Source: Streptomyces sp. NRRL B-24085 (GTDB taxonomy: Bacteria; Actinomycetota; Actinomycetes; Streptomycetales; Streptomycetaceae). From it: a stretch of 46,427 bases of DNA. The notes beneath the pieces were generated by a model, which worked only from the letters and a program-made list of their open reading frames with translations, searched no databases and was not told the origin of the DNA. A program made the translations under genes and the position numbers. Shown here one piece after another: positions 1-9,800 of this stretch (position 1 is its first letter; the number at the start of each line of letters is the position of its first letter). The stretch is from NCBI RefSeq assembly GCF_001282115.1, contig NZ_LJBR01000136.1, positions 1-46,427 of the forward strand, given 5' to 3'.

Positions 1-229
1 GAGTTGTCGCTGCCGGTCGACCAACTGCCCTGGCGCTCCTCGCCGTTCATGCGCGGTCTGCGGTCGCTCCCGGTGCGGTACACGCTCTCGGGCACGACAG
101 ACACAGCCCGTGCCCCCGCTCCCGCCGCTGCCCGCCGCAGCCGGGACCGGTCCGGCCGAGGAGGCCGACGCCGTACGGCCGCGTTCCTCCTTGTGGCGTT
201 ATCTGGCCGGGCTGGTGCGCGGACGCTGA
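1..229 (+). CDS. Cytochrome P450, C-terminal fragment (cut by window edge, probably frameshifted)
   Basis: The first 32 or so codons, read from base 1, have strong G/C third positions and end in a stretch (LPWRSSPFMRGLRSLPVRY) that resembles the last beta strands of actinobacterial cytochromes P450. After about base 95 the third-position signal weakens in this frame and a TTA codon appears, while the next frame becomes coding-like and stops at 227-229. The unshifted frame would run to 402, through a strong terminator and into the opposite gene. I therefore infer a one-base frameshift near 90-110, either a real mutation or an assembly error. The haem-binding cysteine lies upstream of the window, so the family call rests on the tail only. 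Confidence 0.45.
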   Translation, partial: SCRCRSTNCPGAPRRSCAVCGRSRCGTRSRARQTQPVPPLPPLPAAAGTGPAEEADAVRPRSSLWRYLAGLVRGR

Positions 230-246
230 CACCCGGCGGAACAGTG

Positions 247-284
247 GAGCGGGCCCCGGACTCGGACGAGTCCGGGGCCCGCTC
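247..284. terminator. Bidirectional terminator, 18-bp perfect inverted repeat
   Basis: Arms at 247-264 and 267-284 are perfectly complementary and GC-rich. The element lies between the end of the P450 fragment (+) and the end of the YceI gene (-), so it can serve both converging units. Confidence 0.85.
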
Positions 285-305
285 CTCGTGCGCGGCGGGT
301 GCCGG

Positions 306-974
306 TCAGCCGACCGGAGGGGTGCGGATCGCGGCGATGTCGAACTGGAGGCGTACCTTCTCGCTGACCATGGCGCCGCCCTCGGCGAGCTTCGTGCTGT
401 AGGTCAGGCCCCACTCGGAGCGGTTGATGGTGGTGGTGCCGTCGAAGCCGGCCCGCTGGTAGCCGAACGGGTCGGTGACATGGCCGATGTAGGTGAGTTC
501 CAGGACCACTGGGCGGGTGGTCGCCTTGATGGTGAGGTCGCCGGTCATCCGGTACACGTCCGGACCGACGGGCTCCACGGCCGTGCTGACGAACCGCATG
601 CGCGGGTAGGTCGAGGCGTCCAGGAAGTCCCGTCCCACCAGGTGGCCGTCGCGCTGCTCCACCCCGGTGTCGACGCTGCCGGTGGAGATGATGATCTCCG
701 CCTTCGAACGGGACGGGTCGCGGCCGTCGAAGTACAGGCGGCTCTGGTACTCCGTGAACGCCCCGCGCACGGTAGTCACCATGGCGTGGCGTACGGAGAA
801 GCCGATCCTGCTGTGTGCGGGGTCGATGGCCCATTCCCCGGTCAGGGCCGCCAGTCGCGGGTCGGAGAGGACGGCTGTGGCAGTGGCCGACGACCCGGTG
901 GGGGGCTGGGAATCGTCGGCGGCTTCCGTGCGGTCCGTGCGACGGAACATGGTGCCACGGTTGAACAAGTTCAT
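306..974 (-). CDS. YceI family protein
   Basis: This 222-residue protein has a variable N-terminal 45 residues followed by a full YceI domain: the opening GEWAIDPAHSRIGFSVRH, a central D-FLDA--YP-MRF motif and the closing S-EWGL. YceI proteins form a lipocalin-like beta barrel that binds isoprenoid or other long-chain lipids. No signal peptide is visible, so it is probably cytoplasmic, as in many Streptomyces homologues. The ATG at 974 is preceded by AGGTGA at short spacing. It sits alone between two terminator or intergenic stretches; its ligand cannot be read from the sequence. Confidence 0.9.
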   Translation of the reverse strand: MNLFNRGTMFRRTDRTEAADDSQPPTGSSATATAVLSDPRLAALTGEWAIDPAHSRIGFSVRHAMVTTVRGAFTEYQSRLYFDGRDPSRSKAEIIISTGSVDTGVEQRDGHLVGRDFLDASTYPRMRFVSTAVEPVGPDVYRMTGDLTIKATTRPVVLELTYIGHVTDPFGYQRAGFDGTTTINRSEWGLTYSTKLAEGGAMVSEKVRLQFDIAAIRTPPVG

Positions 975-1082
975 ACATCACCTAATTACTGCACGGGAGT
1001 TGTCGCCGCAAGCCGTGCTCCGCTGTCGACGAAATATCCACGTGTTCGCCACACGGTTCCCGGAAAAGTCGGCGGAAATCGG

Positions 1083-2675
1083 CTAGTCGGCTCCGACGAG
1101 GGTGTGCACTTCGAAGTCCTCGTATGTCTCCTTTGCTTCGGGACGGCTGAGTACCGACCCCAGCCAGCCGAGGAGGAAGCCGGCCGGAATGGAGACGATT
1201 CCGGGATTCTGCAAGGGAAACCAGGCGAAATCGGCGTCCGGGTAGAGCGAGGCGGGGACGGAGGAGACGACCGGGGAGAAGACGACCAGGAGCACCGAGG
1301 TGAGCAGCCCTCCGCACAGGCTCAGCAGTGCGCCCTGCGCGGTGAAGCGGTGCCAGAAGAGGGTGAAGACGAGGGTCGGCAGGAGGGCGGACGCGGCGAT
1401 GGCGAAGGCGAGGAAGGCGAGGGTCGCGGAGTTGGCGCCCCAGGAGATCAGCGCGAGCAGCATGCCGAGCACGCCGATGACGGCCGCCGCGAGCCGGGCG
1501 ACGGCCAGTTCCTCCGTCTGTGTGGCCCTGCCCTTGCGGATCACCTCTCCGTAGAGGTCGTGGGCGAGCGAGGAGGCGGCGGCCAGGGTGAGGCCCGCGG
1601 CGACCGCGAGGAGGGTGACGAAGGCGAGGCAGGACAGCAGGGCGGTCAGGACGGCGCCGCCGAGTTCGTGGGCCAGCAGCAGGACGGCCGCGTTCCCGGT
1701 GCGGTCGTTCTCCGCGATGGTGTCGCCGGTCAGCACCGCGGTGGCGCCGAGGCCGAGGACGCCGGCCGCCAGGCAGACGAAGCTGACCAGGCCCATGGCC
1801 CACACCACCGAGGTGCGCAGCACGTCGGCCGACTTCGGGGCGAGCAGGCGCATCATCACGTGCGGGAGGGCGGCGAGGCCGAGGACGATGGCCAACTGGA
1901 GGCTGAAGAAGTCGAGTTTGCTGGTGGTGCTGGCTCCGTAGCGCAGTCCGGGTTCCAGGAACCGCGTGCCCTGTCCGCTGTTGTCCGCGGCCGCGGCGAG
2001 CAGGTTCTCGAAGTCCCAGTCGAAGCGGTGGAGCACCATCACGACGGCCACGCTGACACCGCAGATGAGCATGACCGCCTTGACGACCTGGATGAAGGTG
2101 GCGCCGGGCATGCCTCCGATGGCGGCGTAGACGATGACGACGGTGCCGATGACGACGACGCACAGGGTGCGGGTGGCGGTGCTGGGCTCGCCGGTGAACT
2201 GGGTCAACAGGGCAACACTGCCGACGAGTTGGGCCACCAGATAGAGGGTGGCGATGGCCAGCGTGCACAGGGCCAGGGCGAGTCGGACCGGTCGCTGCAT
2301 GCGGGACAGGCGGAGCGCCAGGGTGTCGCCGAGGGTGAACCTGCCGGTGTTGCGCAGGGGTTCGGCGATCAGCAGCAGGACCATCATCCAGGCGACCGCG
2401 GTGCCGCACAGGTAGAGCAGTCCGTCGTAGCCGGTCAGGGCGACCAGTCCGGTGCTGCCGAGGAGGGTGGCGGCCGACAGGTAGTCGCCGCACATGGCCA
2501 GCCCGTTGCGCAGCGGGGACATGGCCCGGTTGCCGAGGTAGAACTCCCCGATCTCGTCGCGCTGGGGTGCGGTCAGCAACGCGGTGAACAGGGTCACGAC
2601 GACCACGGACAGGAAGAGCACGAGCGTCAGCTGGAGGCTGAGGCGGTCCACGACGGAGGCTCCGGTCGTCACCAT
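1083..2675 (-). CDS. Cation/acetate symporter (ActP-like, SSS family)
   Basis: A 530-residue sodium:solute symporter with about 13 hydrophobic segments. The N-terminal FYLGNRAMSPLRNGLAMCGDY and the following GY-GLLYL stretch are typical of the ActP branch that imports acetate, pyruvate or other short carboxylates with a cation. Its ATG overlaps the stop of the upstream DUF485 gene by seven bases (ATGGTGA), and a GGAGGA ribosome site lies about eight bases before it, so the two are translationally coupled. DUF485 and ActP-type transporters are commonly paired. The substrate is inferred from family and partner only. Confidence 0.9.
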   Translation of the reverse strand: MVTTGASVVDRLSLQLTLVLFLSVVVVTLFTALLTAPQRDEIGEFYLGNRAMSPLRNGLAMCGDYLSAATLLGSTGLVALTGYDGLLYLCGTAVAWMMVLLLIAEPLRNTGRFTLGDTLALRLSRMQRPVRLALALCTLAIATLYLVAQLVGSVALLTQFTGEPSTATRTLCVVVIGTVVIVYAAIGGMPGATFIQVVKAVMLICGVSVAVVMVLHRFDWDFENLLAAAADNSGQGTRFLEPGLRYGASTTSKLDFFSLQLAIVLGLAALPHVMMRLLAPKSADVLRTSVVWAMGLVSFVCLAAGVLGLGATAVLTGDTIAENDRTGNAAVLLLAHELGGAVLTALLSCLAFVTLLAVAAGLTLAAASSLAHDLYGEVIRKGRATQTEELAVARLAAAVIGVLGMLLALISWGANSATLAFLAFAIAASALLPTLVFTLFWHRFTAQGALLSLCGGLLTSVLLVVFSPVVSSVPASLYPDADFAWFPLQNPGIVSIPAGFLLGWLGSVLSRPEAKETYEDFEVHTLVGAD

Positions 2676-3106
2676 GGGCGGAACTCCTCCTCACGGGGGG
2701 CCGTGCGCGCCTCGAAGGCCGCGCGTTCGCGTTCCGCGCTCGCCTGGTGGCGGACCAGGCCGCGCAGCCCGCGGACCACGGGGGTGACGCGGGTGCGCAT
2801 GTGCACGAGGTAGCGCCACACGATCACGCCCATCAGCGCGAACTGGCCGAGGCCCAGCGCCAGTCCGACCGTGAGGTGGCCGCTGGCGGGGGTGTTCATC
2901 AGGCCGGGCGCGAAGCTGGACAGCAGGACGTACAGCAGGAAACCGCCGACGGCGACAGCCGTGGCCCGCACGCCGAAGCGCCGGTGGCTGCGGCGCAGCG
3001 ACTGGTAGGCGGGCTGGCGGGACACCGAGGGCCGGTGGGCCGGTCCTGGGCCCGCTTCGAAGGGGCTCGGCGGCCCGCCGAGCCCCGGGGTGGAGTGCCG
3101 TGACAC
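2669..3106 (-). CDS. DUF485 membrane protein, symporter partner
   Basis: A small membrane protein (145 residues from the chosen start) with two hydrophobic helices (about residues 52-72 and 85-105) and the W-YL-HM segment seen in DUF485 proteins. DUF485 genes typically precede ActP-type symporters and probably make an accessory subunit. I chose GTG at 3106 because AGAAGG lies five bases upstream; the in-frame GTG at 3112 would leave no room for a ribosome site. The gene ends in a seven-base overlap with the symporter. Confidence 0.85.
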   Translation of the reverse strand: MSRHSTPGLGGPPSPFEAGPGPAHRPSVSRQPAYQSLRRSHRRFGVRATAVAVGGFLLYVLLSSFAPGLMNTPASGHLTVGLALGLGQFALMGVIVWRYLVHMRTRVTPVVRGLRGLVRHQASAERERAAFEARTAPREEEFRPW

Positions 3107-3226
3107 ATGCACCTTCTTTACTGCCGCGCCGGTCGTCGCTTCGAAGGCACGCCGGAGTCATGCATTGTGCGGACTGTGGGGGAATGGTGAATCTGGAATT
3201 CACGCGCTTCGAATTGCGCGCTTGAC

Positions 3227-3239
3227 GACAAGCCTTGTC
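3227..3239. promoter_or_regulatory. Candidate operator, odd palindrome GACAAGcCTTGTC
   Basis: Perfect 6+1+6 palindrome in the 499-base divergent gap between the DUF485/symporter unit and the carboxyltransferase gene. The same gap also holds CTTCGAAGG or close variants at 3139, 3207 and 3581. No gene is visible here; the gap most likely carries both promoters. The binding protein is unknown. Confidence 0.35.
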
Positions 3240-3605
3240 AGGCGGTCGGGCCGGGGAGTCGGGGGTGGCGACGAGGCCAGGACCGGGATTGTTGCAGCGG
3301 CCCCGTTGAACTATCAACCGGGAGGTCGAACCGAATCGGGAAACTGACTCATTCACGTGGTTCGATTCACGCACACGGCTTCTCACGGCCTGCGAAAAGG
3401 CGGACCTGAGGAATAGGTCTGCACCTTCCCGCCGGCCAGGTTGTCTCAAATGCAGCGCACCGTGCGTGCCCTCGTCGTGCACGGACCCTTGTCACCGGCG
3501 GAGCAAGGCCGGCCTCCCGGGACTCACCTCGCGCAAACAGAACGGCCCGGGGCTCGGCCCGCGCCGGGGGCGCTGCCATATTCGAAGGCCACTTCGGAGG
3601 TGGCT

Positions 3606-5157
3606 GTGACACTAGAGGTGACGACGACACGCCTGCCCGACCGCACCGCCGACCGCGTCCTCGCGCTCGAAGCCCGCCGGGCGCAGGCCGTGGCCGGGAA
3701 CAGGCCCAGACGACGCGGCAAGTTCGGCGCCCGGGAGCGGATCGACCTGCTGCTGGATTCCGGCTCGTTCACCGAGACCGGTCTGTTCGTGCGGGCCCGG
3801 CCCACCGGGGACGGCGCCGACCGCCCGTACGGGGACGGTGTGATCACCGGCTACGGCACGGTCGACGGGCGGCCCGTCTGCGTCTTCTCGCAGGACTCCA
3901 CGGTCTTCGGCGGCAGCATGGGCGAGGCCTTCGGCGAGAAGACCGTGGCGCTGATGGACCTCGCCCTCAGGACCGGCTGCCCGGTCATCGGCCTCAACGA
4001 CGGCGGCGGCGCCCGCATCCAGGAGGGCGTCGTCTCGCTCGCCCTCTACGCCGAGCTGGTGCGCCGCAACGTCCAGGCGTCCGGGGTTGTCCCGCAGATC
4101 TCCGTCGTCCTCGGCCCGTGCGCCGGCGGGGCCGCCTACTCCCCCGCCATCACCGACTTCACCGTGATGGTGGACGGCGCCTCGCACATGTTCGTCACCG
4201 GGCCCGACGTCATCGAGGCGGTCACCGGGGAGCGCACCAGCGCCGAGGAACTGGGCGGCGCCCGCACCAGCAACTCCCTGAGCGGCAACGCCCACTTCCT
4301 CGCGGCCGACGAGATCGAGGCCCTGGACACCGTACGGGAGCTGCTGTCGTACCTGCCCGTCAACAACCTGGAGATGCCGCCGCAGTACGCCCCACTGCCG
4401 CCCCCCGCCGACGTACCGCTCGACGAGATCGTGCCGGACCGGCTAGGACAGGCCTACGACATGCGGGACATCCTGCGGGCGGTCGTCGACGACGGTGAAC
4501 TCCTGGAGGTACAGGAGCTGTTCGCGCCGAACATCATCTGTGCGCTGGCCCTCGTCGAGGGCACGTCCGTCGGTGTCGTCGCCAATCAGCCGCTGCACGC
4601 GGCCGGGGTGCTGGACATCGACGCCTCCGAGAAGGCCGCGCGGTTCGTGCGGTTCTGCGACGCGTTCGGCATTCCGCTGCTGACCTTCGCCGATGTGCCG
4701 GGCTATCTCTCCGGGGTGCGGCAGGAGCAGGCCGGGATCATCCGGCGCGGCGCCAAACTGCTGTACGCGTACGCCGAGGCGACCGTGCCGAAGGTGACGG
4801 TGGTGGTGCGCAAGGCGTACGGCGGCGGATACGCGGTGATGGGTTCCAAGCACCTGGGCGCCGACGTCAACCTCGCCTGGCCCACCGCCCGGATCGCGGT
4901 GATGGGCGCCGAGGGCGCGGTGGGCGTCCTGCACCGGCGTGAACTGGCCGCCTCCGACGAGCCCGAGGCGTTGCGGGCCCGTCTCGTGGACGCCTACGAG
5001 AACACCCACGGAACGCCCTATCCGGCCGCCGAGCGCGGCTACGTCGACGCCGTCATCGCCCCGCGACACCCGTGCCCACATCTGCCGTGCCCTGCGGGCG
5101 CTGCGCGGCAAGCGCGCCCCGATGCCGGAACGCCGGCACGGCAACATCCCGCTCTGA
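3606..5157 (+). CDS. Acyl-CoA carboxylase carboxyltransferase (AccD4/PccB-like), with frameshift near 5061
   Basis: The beta (carboxyltransferase) subunit of an acyl-CoA carboxylase, about 516 residues once corrected. Both crotonase-type halves are present: the N-half with GPCAGGAAYSPA and the C-half with RKAYGGGYAVMGSK and LGADVNLAWPTA, which form the two oxyanion pockets. GTG at 3606 follows GGAGG by five bases. At 5058-5065 the reading frame breaks: the original frame gives 90 unrelated residues and runs into the next gene, while the +1 frame restores a normal tail (DTRAHICRALRALRGK) and stops at 5157, 25 bases before the ligase gene. A C-run or CGCG miscount would explain it, or the gene may be damaged. 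By context it is the likely AccD4 counterpart, making the carboxylated extender for the Pks13-like synthase together with an alpha subunit coded elsewhere. Confidence 0.88.
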
Positions 5158-5182
5158 CCTGCCCCGCGAGGAGACCTGCCCG

Positions 5183-6895
5183 ATGGACATCCGCCGTCCC
5201 CCGCTCGCCCCCGCGTTCCGGAGTCTGCCGGAGTACGTGCACCACTGGGCCCGCACCGCCCCGGACCGCCGGGCGTTCACCTTCGTCGACCACCCCGCCC
5301 CGCACTCCCGCGGGGTCCACCGCACCCTGACCTGGCGCCGGCTCGACGTGCGCGTACGGGCGGTGGCCGCCCGGCTCGCCGAGGAGGCCGAGCCGGGGGC
5401 ACGGGTCGCGGTGCTGTGCCCCCAGGGGCTGGAGTACGTCACCGGGTTCCTCGGAGCGCTCGCGGCCGGAATGGTCGCCGTACCGATGTATCCGCCGGGC
5501 CTGCCCGGCCACGGTGACCGGCTGGCGGCCGTCCTGTCCGACGCGAGCCCCGCGGTGGTGCTGACGACAAGTCAGGTACAGCAGGAGGCGCGTGACTTGT
5601 GCGAGGGCACGACCGCGCGGGTCATCGCCGTGGACGGGGTGCCGGATGCCGCCGCGCGGGAACTCCCGCTCCCCGAAGGGGAGATCGCCTACCTCCAGTA
5701 CACCTCCGGATCGACGCGCACCCCGGCCGGGGTGGAGATCGGCCACGCCAACGTCGTCGCCAACGCCTGGCAGGCACTGGGCGCTTACGGGGCCGACGTC
5801 CAGCAGGTGACCTTCGTGGGCTGGCTGCCGCTCTACCACGACATGGGGCTCGTCCTCAGTGTGGCCGCCCCGGTCGTGCGCGGGCTGCTGTCGGTGCTCA
5901 TGGACCCGGTCGCCTTCCTGCACGAACCCGCGCGCTGGCTGCGGCTGCTGTCCGCCCACCCGCGGGCGTTGAGCGCGGCGCCCAACTTCGCCTACGACTA
6001 CTGCGCCTCGACGGTGACCGAGGAGCAGAAGGCGGACCTGCGGCTGGACGGGGTTCTCGCGCTGATCAACGGCAGCGAACCGGTCCGGCCCACCACGGCC
6101 GAGCGGTTCCGGGCCGCGTTCGCCGCCCAGGGGCTCGCGGCCACGACGCACTGCCCGTCGTACGGGCTCGCCGAGGCGACCGTCTTCGTCAGCGCCGCCC
6201 GGCCCGGGGAACCGGTGCGCCGGTTCGCCCTCGACCGGGACGCGCTCGCCGAGGGCAAGGCGCTGCCCACGCGGCCCGACGATCCCCGCGCCGTGCTGCT
6301 GGCGGGCTGCGGGACCCCGGTGGGCCAGGAGGTCTCCGTCGTCGACCCGGTCTCCGGCGACCGGCTGTCCGAGGGCGAGGTCGGCGAGATCCAGGTGCGG
6401 GGCCCCAACGTGGGCCGCGGTTACTGGAACCGGGACGAGCAGACCCGGCGCGTCTTCGGCACGGACGGCACGCTGCGCACCGGTGACCTGGGGACGGTCG
6501 TGCAGGGGCAGTTGATCGTCACCGGCCGGCTGAAGGACCTCATCGTCGTCGACGGGCGCAACCACTATCCGCAGGACCTGGAGGCCACCGTCCAGGAGAC
6601 GCACCCGGCGGTACGGCGCGACCGGCTCGCCGCGTTCGGGGTGGCCGGAGCCTCCGGTGAACGGGTGGTCGTGGTGGCCGAGCACGCGCGGACCACGAGC
6701 CTCGCGGAGATCGACGTACCTGCTCTGGTACGGGACGTGCGGGCGGCCGTGTCCGGGCGGCACGGCGTGCGGCTCGCCGAGGTGCTGCTCGTCCCGCCGG
6801 GGACGGTGCCGCGGACGTCGAGCGGCAAGGTGTCGCGGGCGCTGACACGTGAGCGGTACCTGGCGGGTGCCTACGCGGCGGGCGGCGCCGCGTGA
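5183..6895 (+). CDS. Fatty acyl-AMP ligase, FadD32 type
   Basis: A 570-residue adenylate-forming enzyme. The P-loop motif at about 173-184 reads YTSGSTRTPAGV, with Arg and Ala where acyl-CoA synthetases have Gly and Lys; this is the signature of fatty acyl-AMP ligases such as FadD32. The hinge region GRLKDLIVVDGRNHYPQDLE is also FadD32-like. Such enzymes make acyl-adenylate and load it on an acyl carrier domain of a synthase rather than on CoA. ATG at 5183 follows a GAGGAG site; the stop overlaps the synthase start as GTGA, so loading enzyme and synthase are coupled. The partner is almost certainly the N-terminal carrier domain of the next gene. Confidence 0.93.
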   Translation: MDIRRPPLAPAFRSLPEYVHHWARTAPDRRAFTFVDHPAPHSRGVHRTLTWRRLDVRVRAVAARLAEEAEPGARVAVLCPQGLEYVTGFLGALAAGMVAVPMYPPGLPGHGDRLAAVLSDASPAVVLTTSQVQQEARDLCEGTTARVIAVDGVPDAAARELPLPEGEIAYLQYTSGSTRTPAGVEIGHANVVANAWQALGAYGADVQQVTFVGWLPLYHDMGLVLSVAAPVVRGLLSVLMDPVAFLHEPARWLRLLSAHPRALSAAPNFAYDYCASTVTEEQKADLRLDGVLALINGSEPVRPTTAERFRAAFAAQGLAATTHCPSYGLAEATVFVSAARPGEPVRRFALDRDALAEGKALPTRPDDPRAVLLAGCGTPVGQEVSVVDPVSGDRLSEGEVGEIQVRGPNVGRGYWNRDEQTRRVFGTDGTLRTGDLGTVVQGQLIVTGRLKDLIVVDGRNHYPQDLEATVQETHPAVRRDRLAAFGVAGASGERVVVVAEHARTTSLAEIDVPALVRDVRAAVSGRHGVRLAEVLLVPPGTVPRTSSGKVSRALTRERYLAGAYAAGGAA

Positions 6896-9800
6896 GGGCC
6901 GTGGACGCGAACGTGGTGCGCCGGCTGGTCGCGGAGCGTGTCGCCGGGTGGACCGGCACGGCCGTCGCGGACGTCCCGATGGACCGGCCGCTGGCGGACC
7001 TCGGCATGTCCTCGCGGGAGGCGGTCGTGCTGGCCGGGGACCTCTCCCGGCTGACGGGGCGGGAGCTGCCGCCCACGCTGCTGTGGGAGGCGCCCACCGG
7101 GGAGGCGCTGGTGGAGCATCTGTGCCGTACACCGTCGGAGATCCGACCGCCCGTCCCCGCCACGGCGGCTCCCGCCGCGGAGCCCGTCGCCGTCGTCGGC
7201 CTCGGCTGCCGTCTGCCCGGCGGGGTGCACGGCCCCGCGGACTTCTGGCGGCTGCTGACCGACGGGGTGGACGCGATCAGACGGGTCCCGGAGGACCGCT
7301 GGCGCGACTTCACCGCCTTCCCGCCCGAGGACGCGCCCCCGTACGGCGGCTACCTCGACGACATCGCCGGGTTCGACGCGGACTTCTTCCGGATCACCCC
7401 GCGCGAGGCCGCCGTCATGGACCCGCAGCAGCGCATCCTGCTGGAGGTCGTCCACGAGGCCCTCGCCCACGCCGCCGTCCCGGCCGCCTCCCTGGCGGGC
7501 ACCGCGACCGGCGTCTTCGTCGGGGTCTCCGCCCCCGAGTACGGCTGCCTCACCGGCGCCGACCCGGCGGCCGTCGACCCCTGGGCCCCGGCGGGCGGTG
7601 CGCTGAGCGTGACCGCGGGACGGCTGGCGTACGTGCTGGACACCCGCGGGCCGAGCATGGCCGTGGACACCGCATGCTCCTCCTCTCTGGTCGCCGTGCA
7701 CCATGCCTGTGTGAGCCTGCGCACCGGCGAGAGCGACACGGCGATCGCCGCGGGCGTCAACCTGCTGCTGTCCCCCGCCGTCTCCGTGGCGTTCCGGCGG
7801 GCGGGCGCCCTCGCCCCGGACGGACGGTGCAAACCGTTCGCGCCGGACGCCGACGGCATCGGACGCGGTGAGGGCTGCGCGGCCGTGCTCCTGAAGCGGC
7901 TGTCCGACGCCGAACGGGACGGCGACCGCGTGCTCGCCGTCATCCGCGCCACGGCCGTCAACTCCGACGGCCGCTCCAACGGCCTCCTAGCCCCCAACCC
8001 GGCCGCCCAGCAGGCCCTGTTGGCCACCGCGTACGCCCGGGCAGGCCTCGCCCCCGCCCAGGTCGACTACGTGGAGGCGCACGGCACCGGCACCCCCCTC
8101 GGCGACCCCATCGAGGCGGGCGCACTCGGCGCCGTGCTCGGCGCGGGCCGCGACCCCGACCAGCCGCTGCTCCTCGGCTCCGTGAAGTCGAACCTGGGAC
8201 ACCTGGAGGCCGCCGCGGGCATCGCCGGGCTGGTCAAGACCGTGCTGGCCCTGCACCACGACGTCGTCCCGCCGTCCCTGCACTGTGCCGAGGGCAGCGC
8301 ACTGGGCGACGAACGGCTGCGTGTGGTCACCGAGGGCGAGCCCTGGCCGCGCTACGGCGGTACGGCCGTCGCCGGGGTCTCCGGGTTCGGGTTCGGCGGC
8401 ACCAACGCGCACGCCGTGCTGGAGGAATGGCGGCCCGGCGTCCTGCCGCCGCGCCCGGCCGAGGAACCCGGCGCCCGCCTCCACGTCCTGTCCGACGTGG
8501 GCGAGGAACGGCTGCGGGACACCGCGGCCCGGCTCGCCGGCCGGCTGCGGACGTCGGCCGCGCACCCGGCCGACGTGGCCCGCACCCTGGCGGGCCGGGC
8601 GGGTCGCGGCGGAGTGCGCGCGGCGGTCGTCGCCCGGGACCGGGACGAACTCGCGGACGGGCTGGACGCGTTGGCGCAGGGCCGCCCGCACGGCCGGGTG
8701 GTGACCGGTGAGCGCGATCTCGTGGGGCCCGGCCCGGTGTGGGTCTTCTCCGGGTACGGCAGCCAATGGGCCGGGATGGGACGCCGGTTGCTGGCCGAGG
8801 AGCCCGCCTTCGCCGCCGCCGTGGAGAAGCTCGACGCGGAGTGCGGACTGTCCCTGTCCGACCGTCTCGCGTCCGGGAGCGGGCTGGACCGGTTGGAGGT
8901 GGCCCAGCCGGTGCTGTTCGGACTCCAGGTGGCGCTCGCCGAGCTGTGGCGCTCCTACGGCGTCGAACCCGCCGCCGTCATCGGCCACTCGCTGGGCGAG
9001 GTGGCCGCGGCGGTCTGCGCGGGCGCCCTGGACGCCGCGGAGGGCGCCCGGATCGTCTCCGTCAGGGCAGCGCTGCTCGGCCGGCTGAAGGGCGGGGCGA
9101 TGGCGGTCGTCGACCTCTCCGACGGTGAACTCGACGCGCTGGCGCGGGACTTCCCCGGTGTGCAGGTCGCCGTCCACTCCTCGCCCGGGCAGAAGGTCGT
9201 GACCGGCGAGGAACCGGCGGTGGCGCGTCTGGTGCGGTGGCTGGAGGAGCAGGGGCGCACCGCACGGTCCATGCGGGTCGTCGGCGCGGGCCATTCGCCC
9301 CAAGTGGAGCCACTGCTCGGCGAGTTGACCGAGGCACTGGCCGACGTCGGCGGCCGGGCGCCCCGGGTGCCCGTGTACTCCACCGTCCTGGACGACCCGC
9401 GCGGCGACTGCGTCTTCGACGCCGCCCACTGGGCCGCGAACCTGCGTCGGCCCGTACGGCTGGACCGGGCCGTCGCCGCGGCCGCCGCCGACGGCCACAC
9501 CGCCTTCGTGGAGATCTCCCCGCACCCGGTCCTGGGCCGGGCCGTCACCGAGAACGCGCCCGGCGCCCTCGCGATCGGCACCCTGCGGCGGGACGCCGAC
9601 GGATGCGGCGACTTCCTCACGCAGGTGGGCGCCCTGTACTGCGCGGGCATGCCGCTGCCGCTGCCCGCGGGGCGGGTCGTCGACCTGCCCGCACCGCGCT
9701 GGAGGCATGTGCGGCACTGGTGGACGGACGGACGGGGCGCCTCACCGGCCCGGACGCCCGCCTCCCCGCAGACGCCGGCCGAGGAGACGCCGGCCGAGGA

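Noticed and set aside
288..2813. Very long open frame (841 codons) on the plus strand
   Set aside because: It is antisense to the YceI and symporter genes, rich in Gly, Glu and Gln low complexity and without domain. The opposite strand has clear families and G/C third positions.
5058..5330. Unshifted C-terminal extension of the carboxyltransferase
   Set aside because: It overlaps the start of the ligase gene by about 150 bases, has noise composition and discards the conserved C-terminus found in the next frame.
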